DNA of 37,377 nt. Origin: Arthrobacter sp. AQ5-05. GTDB taxonomy: Bacteria > Actinomycetota > Actinomycetes > Actinomycetales > Micrococcaceae. The DNA lies in NCBI RefSeq assembly GCF_003287975.1, contig NZ_QMKQ01000033.1, positions 1 to 37,377 of the forward strand, given 5' to 3'. Positions 15,644 through 22,957 of the stretch are shown in pieces. Below the pieces are notes generated by a model, which did not search any database, was not told the origin of the DNA, and saw only the letters and a list, made by a program, of their open reading frames with translations. The translations under genes and the position numbers were made by a program. Numbering within the stretch: the first letter of the stretch is position 1; every line of letters starts with the position of its first letter.

Positions 15644-16458
15644 GTTCCAGCGGGCGCGGACCACAAAGCCAGGCCGCGTGGGAACAGCGTCTGAAGGGGG
15701 AGGCTTCGCACCTTGATATGTTCGCCAGCGAGGAGATCGCGGAGTTACCTGAACCGGTCCGGCTCCACCTTGGCGCGGCAATCCGGCCAGGAACCCCTCT
15801 GACACCAGCGGTACGGCTGAGGATGCGTGGAAGCATCAAGCTGGGCAGGTGGCTGCCGTTTCGGTCAACGCAGTTGCTCGACCCACACAAGGGGTTTATT
15901 TGGTCTGCACGGGTGGCCGGGATCATCGTTGGCTCGGATCATTACCTCGACGGTGCTGGAGGCATGGACTGGAGACTGGCCGGGGTGTTCAGCATCGCTC
16001 ATGCAGCCGGACCGGATGCGTCCCGCAGCGCCGCGGGACGAGGAGGCGCGGAGGCCATCTGGGTGCCGACGGCGCTGCTGCCCCGGTTTGGAACCACGTG
16101 GTCGGCAACTGACGGGACGCATATTTCCGTCCGTCATGTGCTCGGAAATACGCCCGTGGAGGTTAGGTACGTAATCGGGATGGATGGACGTATCCGGACT
16201 CTGGTATTTGACCGCTGGGGCGATCCGGATGCCACCGGAACGTTTGGGTGGCATCCATTCGGCGGCGAAATTACCGCCTACCGCACCTTTGGCGGACTGA
16301 CGGTCCCTAGTTCCGGCCGGCTTGGCTGGGGATTCGGTACCGAGCGGTGGCCGGACAGTGAATTCTTTCGGTTCCAGATCACCGACCTGCAACCGCTCCT
16401 ACAACAGGAGCCCGGTCGACTGAACCAAGCGGAGCAGGACTCGCAACCGCAGACATAA
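15640..16458 (+). CDS. DUF6544 family protein
   Basis: The 272-residue soluble protein matches from memory the pattern of DUF6544: LPEPVRLHL (about 34-42), VRLRMRGSIKLGRWLPF (58-74), a GFIW stretch and DHYLDGAGGMDWRLAG (99-114), AAGPDASRSAAGRGGAEAIW (122-141) and a C-terminal FGGLTVPSSGRLGW. No catalytic residues are known to me for the family. It starts at a GTG overlapping the stop of the membrane protein (GTGA). The last residues (from about 258) are low in conservation and end exactly where an AarF fragment on the other strand begins, so the C-terminus may have been altered by a rearrangement at about 16458. Confidence 0.65.
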   Translation: MSSSGRGPQSQAAWEQRLKGEASHLDMFASEEIAELPEPVRLHLGAAIRPGTPLTPAVRLRMRGSIKLGRWLPFRSTQLLDPHKGFIWSARVAGIIVGSDHYLDGAGGMDWRLAGVFSIAHAAGPDASRSAAGRGGAEAIWVPTALLPRFGTTWSATDGTHISVRHVLGNTPVEVRYVIGMDGRIRTLVFDRWGDPDATGTFGWHPFGGEITAYRTFGGLTVPSSGRLGWGFGTERWPDSEFFRFQITDLQPLLQQEPGRLNQAEQDSQPQT

Positions 16459-16618
16459 GCAGTTGGCCGAGTTTGATGAAGGTTGGGCCGAGTTCCTCCA
16501 ATGCCAGTCGCAGCCGCATGGGGTTAGCGGCCACCTCGGCGGCTGTCGTGGACGGCCACGGCAACCGCCGTCCCAGTCCCACGGTGCTGGCCAAGAACCC
16601 CAACCTCCTGCGTTCCAC
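16459..16618 (-). pseudogene. N-terminal fragment of an AarF/ABC1/UbiB-type kinase
   Basis: On the minus strand from a GTG at 16618 the peptide NPMRLRLALEELGPTFIKLG followed by QLL appears. LEELGPTFIKLGQxLS is the signature KxGQ region of the ABC1/UbiB (AarF) atypical kinases, in which the lysine and glutamine fold over the nucleotide site. The frame then passes abruptly into the antisense of the DUF6544 gene, so everything after the KxGQ motif, including the ATP-binding lysine and catalytic Asp, is lost. It marks a deletion or recombination joint at about 16459. Confidence 0.55.
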
Positions 16619-16758
16619 ATCTCATCAGCACCAGAGCATCGTCAACCCGATGACGCTCGTCAGGGGCGAGAAGCGTCCTGCCAGGGGTGACAGACCCATT
16701 GCTCCGCCAAGTCTATATAGGGAGCCGCTGCCATCGCTCGGCGCCATCCTCTGCCGTT

Positions 16759-16780
16759 CCGTTAGCCGGTCCGCTAACGG
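16759..16780. promoter_or_regulatory. TetR-type operator-like inverted repeat
   Basis: CCGTTAGC (16759-16766) and GCTAACGG (16773-16780) are perfect 8-bp arms around CGGTCC. Palindromes containing TTAGC/GCTAA with 6-nt centres are typical of TetR-family operators in actinobacteria. No TetR gene is in the window. It lies about 140 bp upstream of the AarF kinase fragment on the minus strand, which may have been its original target. Confidence 0.4.
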
Positions 16781-17252
16781 ACTAATCGAATATTGACATG
16801 CACCTTTGTAATCACCGAAGTTTTAGTGTCCCGTATGACACGCCCGAGAAAAAGCTCGCGGACCTCATACGGCACACGATCTGAAGCCGAGAAAGACATG
16901 GCCTCGCAGAAAGGAACAATCTCGGTTCGAGCCTGTGGATTGAATCAATCCCGTCTCTCCCACGGTGTCCATTTCGTTTCCATCCAGAACCGCAGTAGGA
17001 CAACGGCATCGAATGGTTTTCGATAATCAGCCATTTCGTGGCCGCCTGCTCAAAGAGTGCCTGGAGAGGGCGGGTCTGGGTGAGCGTTGCCGATCAAAGC
17101 TCGACCGCCAGCCCGCCAGGCCAAGGTGCTCGGGCCAGCTTGTCAAAGATATCCGCTCTGGAATGACTACCAGGTCGTCATCGGTGCGAGCTGTTCTCCG
17201 GAGATCCACTCGGGCAATAGGTCTTCCAGCAACAGCTTTTCAGGTACAGAAA
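16781..17252. other. Region without recognisable gene
   Basis: About 470 bp between the TetR-type palindrome and the umuC fragment. All frames were read: none shows a recognisable family, and the longest minus-strand frames are Arg/Ser-rich without a plausible start. It should contain the lost 3' part of umuC if that gene were intact, but no UmuC sequence can be read in any frame, so the DNA has been replaced. Confidence 0.35.
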
Positions 17253-17606
17253 GTAGACCTCGACCCAGGCCGAGTGCCGGCCCAGAAGCTGCATAACCCT
17301 CGCCGAGAGGTCCCCGTAGAGCTCGTAGTTGCTCGACTTGGCAACCAAGCCGGAAGTGGCCGTGGGCGCGAGTTTGAACCACGGGGCACCCATCTCCACG
17401 CCCAGCGCCTTGGCCTCGTCCGACCGGGCGACGGCGCAGCCATCGTTGTTGGACAGCACGATCACTGGCCGGCCGATCAGCGTCGGGTCAAAGGCCCGCT
17501 CGCAGCTGACGTAGAAGCTGTTCACATCCACATGGGCGATGTACTCCTCCGCGGGCGGAAATCTCCCGTTTAACGGAATAGCACCACTTACAGTCGATGG
17601 ATGCAT
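17253..17606 (-). pseudogene. umuC: Truncated umuC (Y-family DNA polymerase V subunit)
   Basis: From the ATG at 17604-17606, overlapping the end of umuD, about 118 residues of UmuC can be read: [49 protein letters not shown] and [12 protein letters not shown] up to [10 protein letters not shown]. The catalytic aspartate of VDVN is present, but the protein breaks off just before the second metal site, which should be SIDEAF. The frame then runs into unrelated sequence to a stop at 17178. About three quarters of the polymerase are missing, so it cannot copy damaged DNA. Confidence 0.8.
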
Positions 17607-18016
17607 GTTTCCGCCACTGCCCACACGCTCAGGGCGTCCCACTCCCCCACGACGATATCCGGGTACTCCGGATTTTCGGCCTGGAGCACCACGCCTTGCT
17701 CGGTGAGCCGAAGGCGCTTGACGGTCATTTCCCCGTCAAGGACCGCCACCACGATGGAACCATCCACGGGTTTTCGTGCCCGGTTGACGATGAGCTCGTC
17801 CCCGTCGGAAATTCCTGCCCCCTGCATGGAATCACCGCAGACGCGCACAATGAAGGTGCTCGTCTTGTCGTGGATCAGGTAGTCGGAGAGGTTGATTTCG
17901 CCGGAGAAATAGTCCTGTGCCGGTGACGGGTACCCGGCTGGAATTGAGGTTCCGGCAACCAGGAGAGGGATCGGTGGGCCTTCCACGCCTAGGGAACTTA
18001 TATTCTGAATACTCAT
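17588..18016 (-). CDS. umuD: UmuD-like S24 family self-cleaving SOS protein
   Basis: The 142-residue protein has the UmuD/LexA peptidase fold: cleavage site Ala27-Gly28 in [12 protein letters not shown], nucleophile Ser63 in CGDSM, and general-base Lys100 in MTVKRL. It lacks the LexA DNA-binding domain, so it is UmuD rather than a repressor. The ATG at 18014-18016 is preceded by AAGGTAAAAATT. Normally UmuD is cleaved when RecA filaments form and then joins UmuC to make the translesion polymerase; here umuC, which overlaps its stop, is truncated, so UmuD has no intact partner in the window. A half-site GAACATAT at 18036-18043 could be a LexA remnant but is not a full box. Confidence 0.85.
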   Translation of the reverse strand: MSIQNISSLGVEGPPIPLLVAGTSIPAGYPSPAQDYFSGEINLSDYLIHDKTSTFIVRVCGDSMQGAGISDGDELIVNRARKPVDGSIVVAVLDGEMTVKRLRLTEQGVVLQAENPEYPDIVVGEWDALSVWAVAETCIHRL

Positions 18017-18150
18017 AATTTTTACCTTATTTTTAGAACATATCTACCATCCTTAGGATACGTCCGTACCCAACGATTTGGTCCGCCCGGGTCTGGGGGA
18101 ACTTCTTGGACCACTCCTGGCAAGAACCTAGCGTCTCCAAATCCCTCGAG

Positions 18151-18240
18151 CATTCCGCGGGAAGCCCCCAACGGGCCAGGCTACAACCCTCAAGCCGAGG
18201 GCTAAACGGGCAATGACAGTTCCATTACTACCCAGTCCCC
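18151..18240. repeat. Diverged repeat unit A (partner at 18792-18882)
   Basis: This GC-rich stretch is about three-quarters identical by eye to 18792-18882, with an exact shared core CGAGGGCTAAACG. In both places an AT-rich cluster of TACAAG/CTTGTA palindromes lies to the right (18357-18405 and 18926-18998), so the whole arrangement, not just this segment, appears duplicated. No protein family is recognised in either strand. Confidence 0.5.
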
Positions 18241-18356
18241 TACTCGACGCCCCGAACGGCCCTAGTCCGCCCCCACCATGGCAGGAGTCGGAGCTGACAC
18301 TATCCAAGAAATCACGCCGGGGCGCGTCTGAGGGAAGTAGGTGGCACAACTTGCCT

Positions 18357-18405
18357 TACAATAAATACAAGCATTACAAGCATTAATTGTTTTACTTGTA
18401 ATACA
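18357..18405. repeat. AT-rich palindrome cluster 1 (centromere-like)
   Basis: The stretch contains two direct copies of ACAAGCATTA (about 18367-18386) and an inverted ACTTGTAATAC (about 18394-18404), with TTACAA before them. These half-sites match those in the clusters at 18926-18998 and 20228-20285 around parA. It is the most degenerate of the three. It is probably a binding site for the small RHH partition protein. Confidence 0.5.
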
Positions 18406-18600
18406 CGCATGGTGCACACGGTTGAGCACGACGCCCCGAGGCGCAAGAGGCAACCCGCAAGAACAAGCGCGCCAATCAGATCGAAAATCATAATCGGTGC
18501 GGCACGGGGGCCCGCGGCCGTCTCAAGACCAGTCTTTTCTCGGATGCTACCGCGCCGCTATCCGCACCCAGATTCTCCCCATGGCTAGCCGCGAGGCAAC

Positions 18601-18664
18601 CATACTCCGATGCGCGGCGGTCCGGTGAGGTGCAAGCTTTCTTCACCCCTCCTACCGGAGTATG
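18601..18664. repeat. Long-looped inverted repeat with inner hairpin
   Basis: CATACTCCG (18601-18609) is repeated inverted as CGGAGTATG (18656-18664), and shorter inner arms (GGTGA ... TTCACC) lie between them. The surrounding region, 18406-18780, has no gene I can support. A hairpin like this in a plasmid maintenance region could be an origin or nic-type element, but I see no conserved nick sequence. Confidence 0.3.
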
Positions 18665-18791
18665 CTCCACGCCCGGTGTCATCCACGCGTTCTCCGCATG
18701 GGTCTGGTTACGTCAATAGCAAGGTTATTTTGGTCGGAGCAAGGCTCTTTATCGTGCATTTCTATGGGACTACCGGCAGACACCAATGCCC

Positions 18792-18882
18792 CAGAATCCC
18801 ACGGAAGTACACTTCGGACCTGGCTGCAACTCTCAAGTCGAGGGCTAAACGTGCAATCCTGTTCCGTTGCTGTCCAGGCCCC
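18792..18882. repeat. Diverged repeat unit B (partner at 18151-18240)
   Basis: Second copy of the GC-rich segment, sharing CGAGGGCTAAACG and the flanking pattern TGGCTGCAACTCTCAAG versus AGGCTACAACCCTCAAG. It lies immediately left of palindrome cluster 2. Divergence between the copies suggests an old duplication. Confidence 0.5.
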
Positions 18883-18925
18883 GCATCGTCTAGGTCGCTG
18901 AATCCTCGAGCGACACTCACCTTAA

Positions 18926-18998
18926 AAAGTATTGCCAGTAATACAAGTATTACTTGTCTTACTGGCAATACTTTCCTTACAAGGCTTGTAAGGAAAGT
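18926..18998. repeat. Palindrome cluster 2: nested perfect palindromes beside parAB
   Basis: Two strong palindromes abut. The first has 16-bp perfect arms, AAAGTATTGCCAGTAA (18926-18941) and its complement (18959-18974), around a second perfect palindrome ACAAGTATTACTTGT (18943-18957). The next has 14-bp perfect arms centred on G18984 (18970-18983 and 18985-18998) and contains TTACAAG-G-CTTGTAA. The shared half-site TACAAG/CTTGTA recurs at 18357-18405 and upstream of parA. It ends about 57 bp beyond the stop of the RHH gene, so it could also act as a terminator for the parAB transcript. Best read as partition-protein binding sites. Confidence 0.65.
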
Positions 18999-19054
18999 GA
19001 AGCAATGAACCAAACGCACACGCCCGACGGGCTTTCTGCCGCTTACTTAGGATT

Positions 19055-19417
19055 TCATTTTTGGAACGGACGCCCAGATCGAAACGCTCCAGATAGAGGT
19101 CCAATACGTTCACCGTTATTGAACTCGTCAGCTAGTCCAGCAAGTTTTTCTTCTATCGCCGCTGAGATGAGGCTAGCAAGAGAACGATAACCTGATTGGT
19201 GTGCTTGAGACATCAACACTGCCGCACGAGCTCGATCAATAAGCTCAACATCGGCGCTAAAAGTCACCGGCTTCTTTGTAGTAACTTTTTCGACCGGGGG
19301 AGTCGTCTCCTTACCGGCAGATTCTTGCGTTGTTCCCGTAAAGATTTCTTCTCGTTTGACTTCTAGTTGTGGCCGGACTGTCGCTGCACCTGGTCGCTTG
19401 CGTTCGGGCCTACTCAC
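19055..19417 (-). CDS. Small ribbon-helix-helix partition protein (ParB-type partner of ParA)
   Basis: The 120-residue protein has a disordered, charged N-terminus (about 1-48) and a C-terminal domain beginning KKPVTFSADVELIDRARAAV, followed by GYRSLASLISAAIEEKL. The pattern of one beta strand and two helices is that of RHH DNA-binding domains. It starts at a GTG that overlaps the parA stop (GTGA), the normal order for type Ib partition operons, where the second gene is a small centromere-binding protein. The expected partners are ParA and the palindrome clusters on either side. It is not a classical large ParB: no HTH/CTPase domain is present. Confidence 0.75.
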   Translation of the reverse strand: MSRPERKRPGAATVRPQLEVKREEIFTGTTQESAGKETTPPVEKVTTKKPVTFSADVELIDRARAAVLMSQAHQSGYRSLASLISAAIEEKLAGLADEFNNGERIGPLSGAFRSGRPFQK

Positions 19418-20211
19418 TTGGTCACCTCAATCTTGGTAAGGAACGAAACTGCCAGTTCATCAAACATTTCAGTCATTCTTTTTCCAGCTACAGTCTTGTA
19501 TTCCGAAACCGATGCCCCAGCAGCGGCTGCTTCTTTGATAACGGCCCTCTCGGGGATCACCGGTTCCAGGATTTCACTTTCGCCAACCAACTCACGGAGA
19601 CCATCCATCTGGAATACGTGTTCGTTGAGGTTCTTGTGAAGGTTGACGATCACACCGGCAAATCTAAGGGCTGGGTTTGCGATGTCTTCGGCGTGTTCTT
19701 CCACAAACGATCTAAAGCGCGTCATTCCTTCAACCGAATCAAATTCCGGCTGGGTGACGCACACTGCCGCGTCAGATGCAGCCAGTGCCATTTGCGTTAG
19801 GTGGCCCAGCGAGGGGGGAGTGTCAATGAGAACTATGTCGTACGTATCAGTCCAGCCCGCCAGCGCTTTGCGCAACCTCCGAACGGCTCCGACTGTCGCG
19901 GCTTCGCTAATCCTGTTCTCCAAGTCGACTCGCGCGGGTAGCAAATCGACACCAATACCGCTATCAAGCAAATCGGCTTCTACGAGGGCGCCAGCCCCAT
20001 TGCCTTCATGGGCGTCACGAAGTGCATCACCGATGGTGGGTGAAGGATTTTCATAGTTGTCTTCCCACCCTAGCTGCCGGCTTGCGTTTCCTTGGGGGTC
20101 CAAGTCAACAACCAGCACGGAACGGTTAGCCCTGGCAAGTGATGCAGCAAGCTGTACCAGAATCCCGGTCTTGCCGACCCCGCCCTTATTATTGCCAATC
20201 GTGATTATCAC
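19414..20211 (-). CDS. parA: ParA-type partition ATPase
   Basis: The 265-residue protein opens directly with the deviant Walker A box NNKGGVGKTG (7-16), has Walker A' VVDLDPQGN (34-42) and Walker B IVLIDTPPS (126-134), and lacks an N-terminal HTH, so it belongs to the short ParA class (type Ib). The residue after GKT is Gly rather than the usual Thr. It starts at GTG 20209-20211 after GAAAGG. ParA binds DNA in its ATP form and moves plasmids attached through the RHH partner. The palindrome cluster at 20228-20285 sits directly upstream, as expected for an autoregulated promoter. Confidence 0.9.
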   Translation of the reverse strand: MIITIGNNKGGVGKTGILVQLAASLARANRSVLVVDLDPQGNASRQLGWEDNYENPSPTIGDALRDAHEGNGAGALVEADLLDSGIGVDLLPARVDLENRISEAATVGAVRRLRKALAGWTDTYDIVLIDTPPSLGHLTQMALAASDAAVCVTQPEFDSVEGMTRFRSFVEEHAEDIANPALRFAGVIVNLHKNLNEHVFQMDGLRELVGESEILEPVIPERAVIKEAAAAGASVSEYKTVAGKRMTEMFDELAVSFLTKIEVTK

Positions 20212-20227
20212 GGAGAACCTTTCGTAG

Positions 20228-20285
20228 TACTTGCATTAAGTGTATTGCTTGTTACACAAGTAATACAAGCATTGCTTGTGTTAGT
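20228..20285. repeat. Palindrome cluster 3 upstream of parA (operator/centromere)
   Basis: Within 58 bp there is a perfect 15-bp palindrome ACAAGCATTGCTTGT (20265-20279), which differs only at symmetric positions from ACAAGTATTACTTGT in cluster 2. Beside it is a near-perfect 23-bp palindrome centred on TAC (20243-20265; TATTGCTTGT and ACAAGTAATA). Its position 20-75 bp before the parA GTG fits a promoter-operator bound by the RHH protein. Confidence 0.65.
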
Positions 20286-20454
20286 GATGAGCTGTGGGTC
20301 GTGGAAAGGCAGTGCTTTCGGCGGGAAGCCATCTACAAACCCGACAGTGAGGACCATCGGTACAGTGGTTGGCGGTATGCGTGTGGATATGGTCCTCGCT
20401 GTCGGATTCGATCAAGCAAACGCACAGCAGCAATGCAGCTCTTATGGAGACTAT

Positions 20455-21300
20455 TCACCATTCAATGTCTGTCGAGGCATCCAGCGGCTTCCTTTCGGAT
20501 ATTTCCCGTACGGCTGTTAGTTGGCCGGCTTGTTTGACGTTCTGGGGGAAGTGGAGCTGGGTGCGTTGTTCGAGCTCGTCCATGGTGATTTGGTAGACCC
20601 GGAACTCGTCCAGGGCCAAAAGTGCCCGCAGATGGTCAAGGTCCTGGGTCAGCAAGAACGCCCGAGCTTTCAGTGTGCCTTGGTTTTGGTAGGCCAGTAG
20701 TTTCCAGTATTCGGAGGGTAGGGCGACGCCACGGTATATGCGGTCGTCGGGGTGGAGGACCGGGCCGCCAAAGACGCTGGCTCGCAGGTCTTGGACTGCG
20801 ACGTCTTCGTAGAGGGCGTTTTCGAGGCGGCCCCAGATTCCGTTTTGTTTGCTTTGGTTGAAGTCGTCCATTTGTGGGGTGATGTTGGTGTAGTAGAAGG
20901 AGTCTTGGTTGGCTTGTTGGGCTTCGGGGAGGGGTCCCCAGGTGAGGTCGGCGCGTCGGGCGATGTGGCCGCGGTCCAGCCGGTTGCCGCTGTACAGTTC
21001 GTTGCCGATTTGGGAGTCGGAGGCGAGTCGTGGGTCTTTGGTGAAGGTGAGGTTAGTGCGGCTGAGTAGTTTGATGGTGGCTCCGTCGATGTTCCAGGCG
21101 ACCCAGCGGGCGAAGCGCCGGGTTTTGCTCAGGGACAGGGAGAAATGCGTGTAGGGGATGACCTCGGTTTCTTCCCAGAGGACTGCATCGTCTTGGATGC
21201 TGGGGTCCAAGGTGGGGACTTCGATGCGGGAACCTAGAAAATCCGGGTCGTACCCAGTGCGGGGGGCTTTTGGGATGGATTTGTGTGTATCGGTGGTCAT
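20455..21300 (-). CDS. NUC1-type DNA/RNA non-specific endonuclease
   Basis: The 281-residue protein carries the beta-beta-alpha-metal active site DRGHIARR (109-116, His112 as general base) followed by NITPQMDDFNQS (139-150), whose asparagines bind the metal ion. This is the NUC1/Serratia nuclease/EndoG family; the usual DRGH is followed here by IARR instead of xxxP. The ATG at 21298-21300 is chosen because homology begins soon after; the open frame upstream is compositional. No signal peptide is seen, so the enzyme is cytosolic or exported by another route. It lies between parA and the Rep-like gene, reading the same way. A role in plasmid competition, defence or transfer is conjecture. Confidence 0.85.
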   Translation of the reverse strand: MTTDTHKSIPKAPRTGYDPDFLGSRIEVPTLDPSIQDDAVLWEETEVIPYTHFSLSLSKTRRFARWVAWNIDGATIKLLSRTNLTFTKDPRLASDSQIGNELYSGNRLDRGHIARRADLTWGPLPEAQQANQDSFYYTNITPQMDDFNQSKQNGIWGRLENALYEDVAVQDLRASVFGGPVLHPDDRIYRGVALPSEYWKLLAYQNQGTLKARAFLLTQDLDHLRALLALDEFRVYQITMDELEQRTQLHFPQNVKQAGQLTAVREISERKPLDASTDIEW

Positions 21301-21695
21301 CCTGGTCGCCGCTTTCCTCGATAGCAAGTGTGCACCGCATCTAATGCTGATGCCCTTACGGTAGGCCCTGCCACTGGGTTTTCGTAGTGTCGATGTTCTT
21401 CTTTGCTGTCGATTTCGCACGTGATGTTTCTGCCCGGGAGCCTGGCTTGCCACGTCGCGAGCCACGGTGAGGCCATCGTGAAAACTATCTTCAGGGTAAG
21501 CCGAGCCTTCGTGCTCGAGCCTTGGATCCCGTGGACTGGTTGTCATGGCTGAAAAAACCCAGCGTCCCCTGCGGGTGGGCCGGGTCGGTGGGTCTTGGGC
21601 CATGGGGAACTGTGCCGAAGGGTCCACTGCTTTTACGGTCGTTACGGCGCGCGGCAAAACCGTAGCGTCGGATATTCCATTTTTCACTAACCACC
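21301..21695. other. Intergenic region between Rep-like gene and nuclease gene
   Basis: About 395 bp downstream of the Rep-like gene. Imperfect inverted sequence TACGGT ... ACCGTA flanks a GC-rich core at about 21636-21666. On the minus strand a six-T run follows GACGCTGGG (about 21552-21566), which may help terminate the rep transcript. Long open frames here are compositional. No iteron series is visible. Confidence 0.35.
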
Positions 21696-22838
21696 CTATT
21701 TCTGCCGGTTTTGTCGTAGGGCTCTGATTTGGGCGAGGGCGACGATTTTGGCGGGGGAGTCTTGGCCAATGCGGGTGGCGCGTTCTGCTCGTTCTTGGAG
21801 TAGTCGTGCGGTGTTGCGGGCGGCTTGGGCGCGGCGTTCGAGTGCTTCGGCGTTGGTGCGTTGGTCGCGGGAGCGTAGGGGTTCTCCGGTGTGGGTGCGC
21901 CACGCCGCTAGGCGTGTGCGCATCCATCCTCGGAGGCGTGGTGCGTAGTCGCTGGTGGGGATTCCTGAGTAGGGCCAGGGGGTTCCGTTGGGTTGGAAGT
22001 CTAGTGCGTGGTGTAGGTCTGCGACGGTCCAGCCGGCTAGGAGGAAATCGCGAATGGTGGAGGCGACGTCTTTGGTGCTCATGGGGCGTAAGAGGAAGAT
22101 TCGGCGACGTAGCTCCGAGGCTGCGGCAAGACGCTGCTTTTTCGATGCTGTCGTTTTGTGGGTGGGCCAGTTCAGTTCTGGACGATAGGGGGTTTGGTGG
22201 GCAGATGCGGCGTAGCCGCCTGATGTGTTTTCAGCCGGCGTAGCCGGTCCGTCAAGGTTTGTTTCTCGTGCGCGTGTATGGGTTTCTTTTAAGTTCTTAA
22301 GGTGAGAACCGCCTAAGGCGGGAGGGGTGCCAAATTCATCCACACTGTCGGAGCTGGTTGGTGTGATGAGGGTGAGGGGTGAGGGGGTGCACAGGACGTA
22401 GACGGCGGCTTCGTTGGTTTGTTTTCCGTCGGGGCCTTTGGTGGCGTAGGGGGCGCTGCGGCCGCTGGCTACGACGCCGAGTAGTCCCCAGTTTTGGAGG
22501 GTTTTGAGGGCTCGTGCGATGGTTCTGCGGCTGACGCCTACGATTTCGGCGAGGTAGTCCCAGCCGGGGCGGGTGGTCATGGTTTCGTAGTCTGCGCGTT
22601 GGATGAGGGTGCGCAGGACGTTGTGGAGTGTGCGCTGCGCGGAGGCGTAGCGGCGGGCGTATTGGGGGTGTTCGAGGAGGGCGCGTAGGACGTGGGTGCC
22701 GTGTGCGGCTCGTGTGGCGCCTGGGGGTACGGCTCGTAGGACGGTGTTGCGGTCCGATTCTTTGTGCCGAGAGACACGACGCGTGCGGCGCGTGAGGGTT
22801 GTTGGTTCTTGGGCAAGACTGTGTAAAATAGCAGACAC
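21696..22838 (-). CDS. Winged-helix plasmid replication-type protein (Rep-like)
   Basis: The 380-residue protein has a basic N-terminus. A helix-turn-helix/winged helix follows at about 92-125 (DYLAEIVGVSRRTIARALKT then LQNWGLLGVVASGRS), then a variable middle, and a C-terminal domain with FLLAGWTVADLHHALDFQPNG (about 263-283) and YAPRLRGWMRTRLAAW (about 295-310). Actinobacterial plasmid replication or HTH proteins of this architecture are common beside parA. GTG at 22836-22838 follows ACAGGAGCC, a strong ribosome binding site. No nickase tyrosine motif is seen, so theta-type initiation or a regulatory role is more likely than rolling circle. The replication function is inferred from place and fold, not proven. 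Confidence 0.55.
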   Translation of the reverse strand: MSAILHSLAQEPTTLTRRTRRVSRHKESDRNTVLRAVPPGATRAAHGTHVLRALLEHPQYARRYASAQRTLHNVLRTLIQRADYETMTTRPGWDYLAEIVGVSRRTIARALKTLQNWGLLGVVASGRSAPYATKGPDGKQTNEAAVYVLCTPSPLTLITPTSSDSVDEFGTPPALGGSHLKNLKETHTRARETNLDGPATPAENTSGGYAASAHQTPYRPELNWPTHKTTASKKQRLAAASELRRRIFLLRPMSTKDVASTIRDFLLAGWTVADLHHALDFQPNGTPWPYSGIPTSDYAPRLRGWMRTRLAAWRTHTGEPLRSRDQRTNAEALERRAQAARNTARLLQERAERATRIGQDSPAKIVALAQIRALRQNRQK

Positions 22839-22924
22839 AAGGCTCCTGTAAAAGGGTGTGTTTGTGGGAGCTATTCACTCGTGACCCGCCAAGATCTGAG
22901 AGTGGATAGCTAGATAACTTGAGT

Positions 22925-22957
22925 GAAGGCCCGTCTAGTACGGGCCTTCTTCAATTT
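22925..22957 (+). terminator. Strong GC hairpin terminator
   Basis: GAAGGCCCGT (22925-22934) and ACGGGCCTTC (22940-22949) form a perfect 10-bp stem with a CTAGT loop, followed by TTCAATTT. It sits 6 bp beyond the stop of the small RHH-like gene and upstream of the Rep-like gene, so it may insulate rep from the upstream transcript. The T-rich tail is on the plus strand, while both neighbouring genes read leftward, which makes its orientation odd. Confidence 0.55.

Noticed and set aside
16793-17573. Plus-strand frames of 77 and 202 codons opposite umuC
   Set aside because: They are antisense to a clear umuC fragment or lack any family pattern.
18034-18046. Possible LexA (SOS) box before umuD
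   Set aside because: Only one half-site (GAACATAT) is convincing; the second half departs from GTTC.
18926-18998. CRISPR-like repeats
   Set aside because: Repeats are palindromic clusters of different length with no regular spacers.
18610-19008. 132-codon plus-strand frame across the palindrome cluster
   Set aside because: It runs through perfect palindromes and repeat unit B and has no protein-like pattern.
20455-21927. Long 490-codon version of the nuclease frame
   Set aside because: Residues before the ATG at 21300 are Pro/Arg/Thr-rich and typical of chance GC-rich frames; nuclease similarity starts after this ATG.
22336-22878. 180-codon Arg/Pro/His-rich minus-strand frame overlapping the Rep-like gene
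   Set aside because: Composition is that of an out-of-frame shadow of the Rep-like gene, which has the better ribosome site and folded domains.
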